Source: Comamonas odontotermitis (GTDB lineage Bacteria; Pseudomonadota; Gammaproteobacteria; Burkholderiales; Burkholderiaceae_C). From it: a stretch of DNA of 64,000 nucleotides. The position numbers and the translations under genes were made by a program. The DNA is taken from contig NZ_CP083451.1 of the NCBI RefSeq assembly GCF_020080045.1, forward strand, positions 2,901,001 through 2,965,000, given 5' to 3'. The notes below the pieces were generated by a model. That model was not told the DNA's origin. It searched no databases and saw nothing but the letters and a program-made list of their open reading frames with translations. Positions 35,703 through 42,814 of this stretch are shown here, piece after piece; position 1 is the stretch's first letter, and each line of letters starts with the position of its first letter.

Positions 35703-37451
35703 TCACGCAGCGTGCACGGGCTCGGCGATCTGCGTGTGTGGCGTGCTGGACAGGTCTGGCTGCCCGGCGAGGGTCTTGCCCGCAACGTAGCCAAAGGTGA
35801 GTGCCGGGCCCAATGTGATGCCCGCTCCCGGGTAGTTTCCGCCCATGATGCTTGCGGCATCGTTGCCAACCGCGTAGAGGCCAGGCACTGCCTTGCCATC
35901 CTTCGTCAGTACCTGGCAGTCCGCATTGGTTTCCAGTCCTGCGAACGTGCCAATCTCGCCGACCACCACCTTGACCGCGTAATAAGGCCCCTGGCGTATG
36001 GGCGCCATGCATGGATTGGGCGTCACCAGCGAATCCCCCTGGAAGCGGTTGTAGGCGGTGCTGCCCTTGTCGAATCGACTATCCCTGCCGCTGCCGGCGT
36101 CGCGGTTGAAGGCTTCCACCTCTTCTTGCAATGCCGCATAGGGAACACCAATGCGCTGGGCGAGCTCCTGCAGGCTGCTGCCCCGTTGAAGGTAACCGCT
36201 GCGAATGTGCTTTCCGATAGGAAGCGGAAACGGAGCCACGGCACCCAGACCGTATTCACGCAGATGTTTGTGATCGCAGATCAGCCAGCAGGAGACTTCG
36301 CTCGAACCAGCGCATGCCTTGACCAGATCCTGGATGAAGTCGTGATAGGACAGCGCCTCGTTGGTGAACCGGCGGCCGCGAGCAGTCACCGCGATGACAC
36401 CGGGTTTTGCTCGATCGATGAAGTGCGGCATCACGCCTTGGGAGCCATCCTTGCGCCGGGTGACAGAGGTCGGACACCATGCGGCGGCATTGGGAATGGA
36501 TGGATCCACCCAGCCTCCAACCGATTCTCCCAGGCGCAATCCATCTCCCGTATTCAGCGCAGGGGACGGGGTGAAATGCTCATGCCCGGTGGGCGCGTGA
36601 GGAAACAATTGCTTGCGGCGCTCGATGTCATAAGGGAACCCGCCACAGGCCAGCACCACGCCCTTGCGCACCCGAACGTTCACGGGCGATCCGCCATTCA
36701 CGACTGACGCACCAACCACGACGCCATTTTCGACAATCAGGCCCTGGACCGGCGAATCAAGCCAGACGGATACGTTCAGATCCATGCCCGCCTTGGCCAG
36801 ACGCCCCGCCAAGGCGTTGCCGTTGGTCAAGGTCATGCCCCGGCCGTGGCGCACGACGTCGGCGAGATGGCCGCCAAACCGCTTGGTGACATACCAAAAG
36901 GATTCCAACGATTTGAATGCGCGCAGAAAGTGCCACAGCTCCTTGCCAGAGCCCAGCATCATTCCAAAAACAGTGAGTTCCGGAACTGGCGGCGCCAACT
37001 GCTGAATGCGCGCTCCCAACTCCCGGGCATCGAAAGGCCTCGTGACCATGGAGCGGCCACCCGGCTGGCCGCCCGGTGCTTCCGCGTGGTAGTCCGGGAA
37101 CACGGGAGGCATGTCGAACTGAACGCAGGTCTTGCTGGTGAAAAAGTCGATCGCCTTGGGGCCGTTTTCCAGAAATGCATCGACCCTTGCCGGGTTGAAG
37201 TGCGTCGTGGCCTCATGCTGAAGGTAGGAGCGCGCGGCTCCGGCGGGCTCATGGATGCCCTGCTCCTTGGCCAATCGGGTGTTGGGAATCCAGAGCCATC
37301 CACCCGATCTCGCCGTCGTGCCGCCATACAAGGATGCCTTGTCGACCACCAGCACTTTCAGACCTTCGTACGCAGCAGTGATTGCCGCCGACATTCCGGA
37401 GGCACCAGTGCCGACCACCAGCACATCAAATTCGGTTTCCCGCTTGCTCAT
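35703..37451 (-). CDS. KstD-like FAD-dependent dehydrogenase
   Basis: The 582-residue flavoprotein has the N-terminal dinucleotide fold FDVLVVGTGASGMSAA and LYGGTTARSGGWLWIPNT. The C-terminal segment GLYAVGNDAASIMGG is followed by NYPGAGITLGPALTFGYVAG, matching the Y-x-x-x-G motif (YPGAG) used by 3-ketosteroid delta-1-dehydrogenases to polarise the ketone. The family also includes dehydrogenases of 4-oxocyclohexane carboxylates. It probably desaturates a cyclic ketone next to the carbonyl. As the promoter-proximal gene divergent from an IclR regulator, it likely defines the pathway entry. Confidence 0.92.
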   Translation of the reverse strand: MSKRETEFDVLVVGTGASGMSAAITAAYEGLKVLVVDKASLYGGTTARSGGWLWIPNTRLAKEQGIHEPAGAARSYLQHEATTHFNPARVDAFLENGPKAIDFFTSKTCVQFDMPPVFPDYHAEAPGGQPGGRSMVTRPFDARELGARIQQLAPPVPELTVFGMMLGSGKELWHFLRAFKSLESFWYVTKRFGGHLADVVRHGRGMTLTNGNALAGRLAKAGMDLNVSVWLDSPVQGLIVENGVVVGASVVNGGSPVNVRVRKGVVLACGGFPYDIERRKQLFPHAPTGHEHFTPSPALNTGDGLRLGESVGGWVDPSIPNAAAWCPTSVTRRKDGSQGVMPHFIDRAKPGVIAVTARGRRFTNEALSYHDFIQDLVKACAGSSEVSCWLICDHKHLREYGLGAVAPFPLPIGKHIRSGYLQRGSSLQELAQRIGVPYAALQEEVEAFNRDAGSGRDSRFDKGSTAYNRFQGDSLVTPNPCMAPIRQGPYYAVKVVVGEIGTFAGLETNADCQVLTKDGKAVPGLYAVGNDAASIMGGNYPGAGITLGPALTFGYVAGKTLAGQPDLSSTPHTQIAEPVHAA

Positions 37452-37497
37452 TGACCTTTGCTCCTTCGCAGAGACTGCATTCGCTTGCTCTTTTGCG

Positions 37498-37531
37498 TTA
37501 GTATTACGCTAATGCTTATGTTTAATACTAA
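37498..37531. promoter_or_regulatory. Nested palindromes between the catabolic operon and iclR
   Basis: TTAGTATTA (37498-37506) and TAATACTAA (37523-37531) are perfect inverted arms 16 bp apart. The left half is itself part of TTAG-N7-CTAA (37498-37512). The site lies 47-80 bp from both divergent starts, in an AT-rich window, and is the best candidate operator for the IclR protein and its target operon. Confidence 0.6.
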
Positions 37532-37584
37532 TGATTTACCCTAATCTAATCCTGTAGTTAAAATTAAATCGTTAGGGAGATTTC

Positions 37585-38412
37585 ATGAACACACTTGATA
37601 CAGAAGTCGGAGACAGTGGCTCCGAAAAGGAACGGCGCGGCATCCAGTCGATCGAAGTCGGCGGTCAACTGCTGCTTGCACTGGGCGCCCAGGGGCGCCC
37701 CATGCCGCTGAGAGAGCTGGCAAAAGCGGCAGACATGGCGCCGGGCAAGGCACATCCCTATCTGGTCAGCTTTGCCAAGCTGGGGTTGGTCACGCAGGAA
37801 GCATCCACGGGCTACTACTGGCTTGGGCCCACTGCCATGCAATTGGGTCTGGTGACGCTCAGAATGCTCAACCCGGTGCGGGAAGCCACCCCATTTGCAG
37901 AGGCACTGGCAAGGGAGACCGGGCACAGCGTTGCACTGTCGGTCTGGGGCAACCAGGGCCCTACCATCGTGTTCCTGTTCGACGCGATTTATCCGCTGCA
38001 CACCAACATCCGCACGGGAACCGTCATGTCGCTGGCAGGCACCGCGACGGGGCGCCTTTTTGCAGCCTACCTGCCCGCCAAGCTCATCGAGGAATCGCTG
38101 CTGGAAGACGAACGGCGCCTGGGGCCCGATATTGCGGCCTCGATTGACCGGGACGAGTTGCAAACGGTGGTGAGCGAAATCCGCAAGCACGGCACTTCTC
38201 GCACCATCAACAACCCGACGCCCGGCGTTTCGTCCTTCGCGGCGCCCGTCTTCGACTACTCGGGCAACATTGTTCTGGGTATCACCCTGATGGGTCGCAC
38301 CCGCTCTTTCGATACCGACTGGGAGGGCAAGGAGGCTGCCGCAGCCAAGGCTTGCAGTGAAGAGGTTTCTCGCCGGCTAGGCCACCATCGCGCCAGCGTG
38401 CTCTTTCGCTGA
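37585..38412 (+). CDS. IclR-family transcriptional regulator
   Basis: The 275-residue protein has an N-terminal winged helix (RGIQSIEVGGQLLLALGA ... LRELAKAADMAPGKAHPYL) and a C-terminal GAF-like effector domain (TGHSVALSVWGNQGPT, MSLAGTATGRLFAAYLP). IclR proteins commonly control catabolism of aromatic and related acids in this group and are usually divergent from the operon they regulate, exactly as here. Effector unknown, presumably the substrate or an intermediate. TTAGGGAGATTTC precedes the ATG. Confidence 0.94.
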   Translation: MNTLDTEVGDSGSEKERRGIQSIEVGGQLLLALGAQGRPMPLRELAKAADMAPGKAHPYLVSFAKLGLVTQEASTGYYWLGPTAMQLGLVTLRMLNPVREATPFAEALARETGHSVALSVWGNQGPTIVFLFDAIYPLHTNIRTGTVMSLAGTATGRLFAAYLPAKLIEESLLEDERRLGPDIAASIDRDELQTVVSEIRKHGTSRTINNPTPGVSSFAAPVFDYSGNIVLGITLMGRTRSFDTDWEGKEAAAAKACSEEVSRRLGHHRASVLFR

Positions 38413-38440
38413 TACCCGGACGACAGTGCCGAAAAGGAAA

Positions 38441-38473
38441 AAGGCGCCCCGGCCATGAAGCCGGAGGCGCCTT
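38441..38473. terminator. Bidirectional terminator between iclR and the SnoaL-like gene
   Basis: AAGGCGCC (38441-38448) pairs with GGCGCCTT (38466-38473) and an inner CCGGC/GCCGG pair extends the stem. A-rich sequence lies on the left and T-rich on the right. It serves both convergent genes. Confidence 0.8.
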
Positions 38474-38497
38474 CTTCCATACACCCGCTGCCCGGAG

Positions 38498-38887
38498 CTA
38501 TGCACGCGGCAGGTATGTCTCTTTCCAGAGCGCAACCTTGCCCTTGTCGTCGAACCGCATCAACAGCATTGCAATGAAATGCTCCTGGCGTCCGTCGGTA
38601 TGGGCAATCTGCACAGCCATATCGAACACCACCGCGTCATCGTCGGCCACGGTGTGAATGATCTGGTACTCGATCCCTGCCATCGACGCCCGCATTCCAT
38701 TGAGGAACTCCAGGTAGTTGCTGGCGTTGGCCTGGTAGTGTCTGCCATTGGGTTCGACAATGAAATCCTCCCCAAAGCACTGACTGACCGTCGCCTCGGT
38801 CAGTGATGCATCGTGTCGCAGATAGGTTCGGTTCCAGTCCAGCACTGCATGGGCCAGCTGGATGTTCTTCTCTCGTTTTTCACTCAT
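38498..38887 (-). CDS. SnoaL-like / nuclear transport factor 2-fold protein
   Basis: The 129-residue protein has the cone-shaped NTF2-like pattern: an N-terminal helix pair, VSQCFGEDFIVEPNGRHYQAN, YLEFLNGMRASMAGIEYQI and a beta-rich end with VALWKETYLP. Such small proteins act as isomerases, cyclases or stress proteins; the substrate is unknown. The MSEKREKN start is the best fit to the fold, but its ribosome-binding sequence is weak. It lies 88 bp after the TetR gene on the same strand. Confidence 0.8.
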   Translation of the reverse strand: MSEKREKNIQLAHAVLDWNRTYLRHDASLTEATVSQCFGEDFIVEPNGRHYQANASNYLEFLNGMRASMAGIEYQIIHTVADDDAVVFDMAVQIAHTDGRQEHFIAMLLMRFDDKGKVALWKETYLPRA

Positions 38888-38975
38888 TGCCAAAGAATAC
38901 AGCACCGGCACATCCATTGCATGCAGACATGAAGATCTCCGCCGGTATGCCTTGGCCATGGGCTCGGCCAGGATG

Positions 38976-39638
38976 CTATGCGTCCCGGCAAGAGTCAGGT
39001 GACTTGAGCCTAGGCCGCTCCCCGCTGCTGCCATGGAGGTAGCCAGCCAGCATGTCGATGATGGCCTGCTCGGTCTTCTCGATCGGATGTGGGGCGCCTG
39101 GCGGAACGACCGCAGCATGGATCAGTGATTCCATGCTCTGCAGAATTATCCAGGTTGCGAGATGCAGATCCTGCGGCACCAACTCGTTCCGGTGGTCTTC
39201 CAGCAACTGGCGAACGCACTTATGAATGCTTTGATCGGCGGGGCTCTGGTCCGACGGTGCATCGAAGAATGGAAACTCCTTCTCCAGCACGCGATGCAAC
39301 TCTGGCGCCACCTGATGAGCCGCCACCCATGCGCGCACGATGGCGGCCAACTGCGCTCGCAAACCCAGCGATGGCGTCCTTGCCAGCACTGTCTCCATTG
39401 CCGCGTGCATTTCTACAGCATGCCGCTCATGCAGTGCGGTGATCAGCGAATCCTTGTTCGGGAAGTACTGGTACACGGAACCCACGCTAACACCTGCGCG
39501 CTCGGCGACCAGATTCGTGTTGGTTCCGGCATAGCCACGTTCGCTCAAAACGCGAGCCGTTGCCTCCAGAATGGAATCCACCAAGGCGCGAGAACGGCTC
39601 TGGCGAGGAATACGCCGGGGTTGCGGCAAGTCAGGCAT
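38976..39638 (-). CDS. TetR-family transcriptional regulator
   Basis: The 220-residue protein begins with a basic tail (PRRIPRQSRSRALVDSIL) followed by the TetR helix-turn-helix AERAGVSVGSVYQYFPNKDSL at residues about 40-60 and a helical ligand-binding domain. GGAGAG is five bases before the chosen ATG; the longer frame upstream overlaps the operator region. It is divergent from the siderophore-interacting protein, which it probably represses together with itself. Confidence 0.93.
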   Translation of the reverse strand: MPDLPQPRRIPRQSRSRALVDSILEATARVLSERGYAGTNTNLVAERAGVSVGSVYQYFPNKDSLITALHERHAVEMHAAMETVLARTPSLGLRAQLAAIVRAWVAAHQVAPELHRVLEKEFPFFDAPSDQSPADQSIHKCVRQLLEDHRNELVPQDLHLATWIILQSMESLIHAAVVPPGAPHPIEKTEQAIIDMLAGYLHGSSGERPRLKSPDSCRDA

Positions 39639-39665
39639 GGCGCTCTCCAAACGCGAGTTTTCAAC

Positions 39666-39708
39666 ATGAGCTATCACTCATATTATTTCATATATCGAGC
39701 AAATGCTC
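39666..39708. promoter_or_regulatory. Two palindromes in the tetR/SIP intergenic region
   Basis: ATGAG-N6-CTCAT (39666-39681) and GAGCA-AA-TGCTC (39697-39708) share the GAG(C)/CTC half-site and lie in an AT-rich 140-bp region between divergent genes. They are the likely binding sites of the adjacent TetR protein. Confidence 0.6.
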
Positions 39709-39779
39709 ATATTTGGAGTAATCGATGCTGAACCGCATCCATGCCACCGACAACAACCTCTCGCATGCAGGAGTACGCC

Positions 39780-40517
39780 ATGCTTGAGACTGCTTCCAAG
39801 CCAAACACCAAAAAAGCCCTGGGAATTGTGCAGGCCGTCCATTCCATTACGCCACATATGCAACGAATCACGGTGGGTGGCGAAGGAATGGCCGAGCTTC
39901 TCGACACCGAGGGCATCAACGACCCTGCGGCCTGGGTCAAGGTCTTTCTTCCTTCTGGCGAGGGGCGCGCCTACACCGTGCGAAGTATTGATTTCGCAGC
40001 GGGCACCCTGGATCTGGATTTTGTACTGCATGGCGCAGATGCCAACTCCGGCCCCGCCTCTGCCTGGGCCTCTCACGCATCGGTTGGCGAACACCTGGGG
40101 ATTGCCGGGCCACGCAGCGGCGGGTTCCTTCTGCCTGGCAATGCAAGCTGGGTCATGCTGGCGGGAGACGCAACCGCCCTGCCCGGCATTCAGAGCATTG
40201 CCAGCCGATTGCCCGCTGATATCAACGTAAAGATCTATGCGGAGGTGTCTTCGCCAGAAGATCAGCAGCCAATCGACAGCCCGGCCAAACTGCGCACCCA
40301 ATGGATCCATGCACAAGCGGAGCACGGCCTCGCCCTGTGCCAGTCGCTGTTGCACCGCCCATTGCCAACAGGGGCCGGTTATATCTGGATAGCGGGAGAG
40401 TCGGCTGCCATCCGGAGACTGAAAATGCACTACCTGCAGGAGCGGGACATTCCTCGCCACTGCCTTAGCGCCAAGGGATACTGGAAAGCCGGAGAGGCCG
40501 ATCACCGAGACGTATAG
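39780..40517 (+). CDS. Siderophore-interacting protein (ferric-siderophore reductase family)
   Basis: The 245-residue flavoprotein has the FAD-binding signature RAYTVRSID, DLDFVLHG, and an NAD(P)-binding half with GNASWVMLAGDATALPGIQSI; ARGYWKAGE-like sequence (SAKGYWKAGEADH) ends the chain. Family members reduce Fe(III) in siderophores. AGGAG lies six bases before the chosen ATG (MLETASKPN). Control by the divergent TetR instead of Fur alone is unusual but inferred from layout only. It converges on the AraC gene. Confidence 0.92.
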   Translation: MLETASKPNTKKALGIVQAVHSITPHMQRITVGGEGMAELLDTEGINDPAAWVKVFLPSGEGRAYTVRSIDFAAGTLDLDFVLHGADANSGPASAWASHASVGEHLGIAGPRSGGFLLPGNASWVMLAGDATALPGIQSIASRLPADINVKIYAEVSSPEDQQPIDSPAKLRTQWIHAQAEHGLALCQSLLHRPLPTGAGYIWIAGESAAIRRLKMHYLQERDIPRHCLSAKGYWKAGEADHRDV

Positions 40518-40546
40518 CCGCAGCGACGCCGCCCGCCCCCTGGAGC

Positions 40547-41332
40547 TCACGGATTCGGGTCTGAAGGTGCCGACCGGATGAAATCGCTCGGCACCCGCCC
40601 GAGCCGCTTGCGGAACATGGTCGAAAACGCACTGGGACTGTCGTAACCCAGATCAAGTGCTACCTGCGTAACCGATTGCCCCGCCGTCAACCTGGGCAGA
40701 GCAGCAAGCAAACATGCCTGCTGCCTCCAGGCACCAAAGCTCATTCCGGTCTGCAGCCTGAACAGCCTCGTGAAAGTGCGCAAGCTCTTGTGCAACTGAT
40801 CCGCCCATTCCTGTGGCGCCACCTGAATGCACGGAGATTTCAGGAACGCCTTGCACATCCCGGCAAGCGCCCCATCCTGTGGAATCGGTGCATATAGCGG
40901 CATGGTCTGTGCCAGACGCACCTCGTGCAAAAGCAGTTGGGCCAATGCGCCGTCTCGCCCCTGCTCGTCATAGAGTGCAGGCATGGCAAGCGATGCCAGG
41001 AGCAGCTGATGCAGCAGCGGAGTGATCACCAGGGCCTCACAACGCGCGCCCGCTCTCGGGGCGGCACCAGGCTCGATATAGAGGCTGCGCGTGCTAACGC
41101 CCTGCATGCGTACCCGATGCCGCTTGCCCGCTGGAATCCATACCCCGCTGTAGGGCGGAATGACCCACGCGCCATCGTCGGTTTCCACCTCCATCAACCC
41201 TGACATCCCATAAAGCACCTGCGCACGACGATGGGTATGGGTGTCCAGCAGCGTGCCGGGCGGATAGTCAGTGCCAATAGCCAGCAAAGGCCGCGCCACT
41301 GCATCCACAGAATCAAGAGGAATGTTGTGCAT
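40547..41332 (-). CDS. AraC-family transcriptional regulator
   Basis: The 261-residue protein has an N-terminal cupin-like sensor (THTHRRAQVLYGMSGLMEVETDDG, IPAGKRHRV) and two C-terminal helix-turn-helix motifs ending with YDSPSAFSTMFRKRLGRVPSDF. This matches the AraC subgroup often next to transport genes. It is divergent from the TauE/SafE exporter at 41439, its likely target. It overlaps no neighbour; SIP converges with 29 bp between. Confidence 0.93.
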   Translation of the reverse strand: MHNIPLDSVDAVARPLLAIGTDYPPGTLLDTHTHRRAQVLYGMSGLMEVETDDGAWVIPPYSGVWIPAGKRHRVRMQGVSTRSLYIEPGAAPRAGARCEALVITPLLHQLLLASLAMPALYDEQGRDGALAQLLLHEVRLAQTMPLYAPIPQDGALAGMCKAFLKSPCIQVAPQEWADQLHKSLRTFTRLFRLQTGMSFGAWRQQACLLAALPRLTAGQSVTQVALDLGYDSPSAFSTMFRKRLGRVPSDFIRSAPSDPNP

Positions 41333-41438
41333 CGGAACAGTCTGGCTTAAATGCGAGGGTCATTGGCTCATTATCGAATGCCAGCCAAGCCACTTCTTTC
41401 TATCGTGGAGCTTTGCAACATCTCGATGACTGCCTCCC

Positions 41439-42245
41439 ATGTATTTTCTGCTCTTGTTTTTTGGTGTGCTCGCTGGCGTTACTACCGTCTTGTTTGGTTT
41501 TGGAGGCGGCTTTGTCGTCGTTCCTGTCTTGTACTCGGTACTCTTGGCTGTGTATGGCGCCGATAGCGAAATGGGCCGGGCCGCCATGCATGTCGCCGTC
41601 GCCACCTCTACCTGCGTGATGGTTTTCGGGGCTGGAATGGCTACGCTGCGGCACCACAAGGCACGCACCGTGCCATGGAGGCAGGTGCGCCCACTCATGG
41701 GCTACCTCGCCCTTGGCGCGGTGCCCGGCGCCATTGCTGCGCTTATGCTGAGCGGTAGCTGGATGCGCTGGGCGTTCATCATTTATCTAGGGCTGACCAT
41801 TCTCGACAGCCTCCTTCGCCCCGGCTTCACCCGGGGTGCCGCACTACAGATTCGCCCTCTGGAAAAATCCGTGGCGGCCATGGCCGGCCTGTCGATTGGC
41901 GCAATCGCGGCGTTTCTGGGTGTGGGCGGAAGCGTGATGACGGTTCCGCTGATGCGCCGCCGCGGTGCCAGCATGACGGCAGCAACAGCTGCCGCCAATC
42001 CACTGTCGCTGCCGATGGCCATCGTTGGCTCGGCCACCTATGCATTGCTCGCATGGCGTGCAGCTGCGCTGGGAGCATGGCATGTCGGTTATATCGATGT
42101 GCGTGCATGCATGGCTTTGGTACTGGGTTCGTGGGTTGGCATTCGGCTGGGCTCGCTATGGATCGGCAAGATTCCCGACAGCATCCACGCCAAGGTCTAT
42201 GTTGCCTTGCTATGCACGGTTCTCCTGGTGATGTTGGCAAGCTAG
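41439..42245 (+). CDS. TauE/SafE-family permease (sulfite/organosulfonate exporter type)
   Basis: The 268-residue protein has about eight membrane segments, beginning FLLLFFGVLAGVTTVLFGFGGG, with the repeated half-structure marked by AFLGVGGSVMTVPLM (residues about 155-170). The GFGGG and GVGGS loops are the family's conserved substrate-path residues. It probably exports a small anion such as sulfite or a sulfonated/carboxylated compound, under the divergent AraC regulator. Confidence 0.92.
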   Translation: MYFLLLFFGVLAGVTTVLFGFGGGFVVVPVLYSVLLAVYGADSEMGRAAMHVAVATSTCVMVFGAGMATLRHHKARTVPWRQVRPLMGYLALGAVPGAIAALMLSGSWMRWAFIIYLGLTILDSLLRPGFTRGAALQIRPLEKSVAAMAGLSIGAIAAFLGVGGSVMTVPLMRRRGASMTAATAAANPLSLPMAIVGSATYALLAWRAAALGAWHVGYIDVRACMALVLGSWVGIRLGSLWIGKIPDSIHAKVYVALLCTVLLVMLAS

Positions 42246-42431
42246 CTCGGTGTGCAGCAGCCAATGGGACTACGGAGACAAATCCCTCTGCCGCCCCTCC
42301 TTTGCCGAAGAAACTCCCGCAGCCTCTGTAAGCGCCGAACTTCCCCAAAACTCCCCAAGAGCCCCAGGCTCACCCACCTTCCCCCCGGTATTGTTTGTAA
42401 CTATCGATGATACAAACGCAGAGCCATCCTC

Positions 42432-42486
42432 TATACTGGAGTCTCTTCATGGACAGACTTTGGCCCGCTTCTGGCGGGCTTTTCTT
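42432..42486 (+). ncRNA. Candidate small RNA unit 1
   Basis: TATACT (42432-42437) could be a -10 box. The following 45 bases contain a small GTCT/AGAC hairpin and then GCCCGC (42463-42468)/GCGGGC (42474-42479) followed by TTTTCTT, a good terminator. No ribosome-binding site or frame is present between them. It is the weakest of the three units because the -35 box is not recognisable. Confidence 0.35.
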
Positions 42487-42558
42487 CGTTCCAAGCCACT
42501 TTCTGACGCAGAGCTTACAGCTTACTTTTGTTAAAACAATTGCCAACATGCATCGATA

Positions 42559-42656
42559 GAAATCATTTATGATTTCCACGCTTCCGAGGGAAAAGAGGAA
42601 GAAGCATTTCTGAGCTAGTCCATCACTGTGCCCGCATTGCGCGGGCTCTTTTTTTG
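42559..42656 (+). ncRNA. Candidate small RNA unit 2
   Basis: GAAATCA/TGATTTC (42559-42565, 42570-42576) is a perfect 7-bp hairpin. CTTCC/GGAAG (42581-42585, 42597-42601) follows with a GGGAAAAGA-type purine-rich loop. GCCCGC/GCGGGC (42630-42635, 42641-42646) then ends in TCTTTTTTT. This looks like a roughly 100-nt structured RNA with a strong terminator; the promoter is not clear. Confidence 0.45.
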
Positions 42657-42679
42657 TCAATTGATGACATATTTCTCTT

Positions 42680-42806
42680 TGACCCCGCTTATCGGGTACC
42701 GAAGAAGCGATAAGATGAACCTAACGGTTTGTGCCGAGTTCGTGCCTCTCCTCCCTCCCTCTCTTTATTTGCACGAGATCCTTGAGTGATCAAGGTCGGC
42801 TTTTTT
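42680..42806 (+). ncRNA. Candidate small RNA unit 3 with CU-rich loop
   Basis: Four hairpins follow each other: CTTATCG/CGATAAG (42688-42694, 42708-42714), AACC/GGTT (42718-42729), CGTGC/GCACG (42741-42745, 42771-42775) and CCTTGA/TCAAGG (42780-42785, 42790-42795) followed by six T after GTCGGC. The loop of the third is almost purely C and U and contains CCUCC runs, complementary to Shine-Dalgarno sequences. Anti-Shine-Dalgarno loops of this type are known in some proteobacterial regulatory RNAs. The promoter is unassigned. Confidence 0.5.
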
Positions 42807-42814
42807 CTAGTGAG

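Larger units (their letters stand above)
42246..42814. other. Long intergenic region with three hairpin/terminator units
   Basis: Between the TauE gene and the first IS the plus strand shows no credible protein gene but three successive structured units ending in terminators, listed separately. The first 130 bp are C-rich and featureless. A 7-bp inverted repeat GTTTGTA/TACAAAC (42393-42399, 42411-42417) around ATCGAT precedes the units and may be an operator. Confidence 0.55.

Noticed and set aside
42250..42534. Plus-strand frame of 94 codons after the TauE gene
   Set aside because: It overlaps the structured unit and terminator at 42463-42486, is rich in Ser/Pro low-complexity sequence and lacks a ribosome-binding site.
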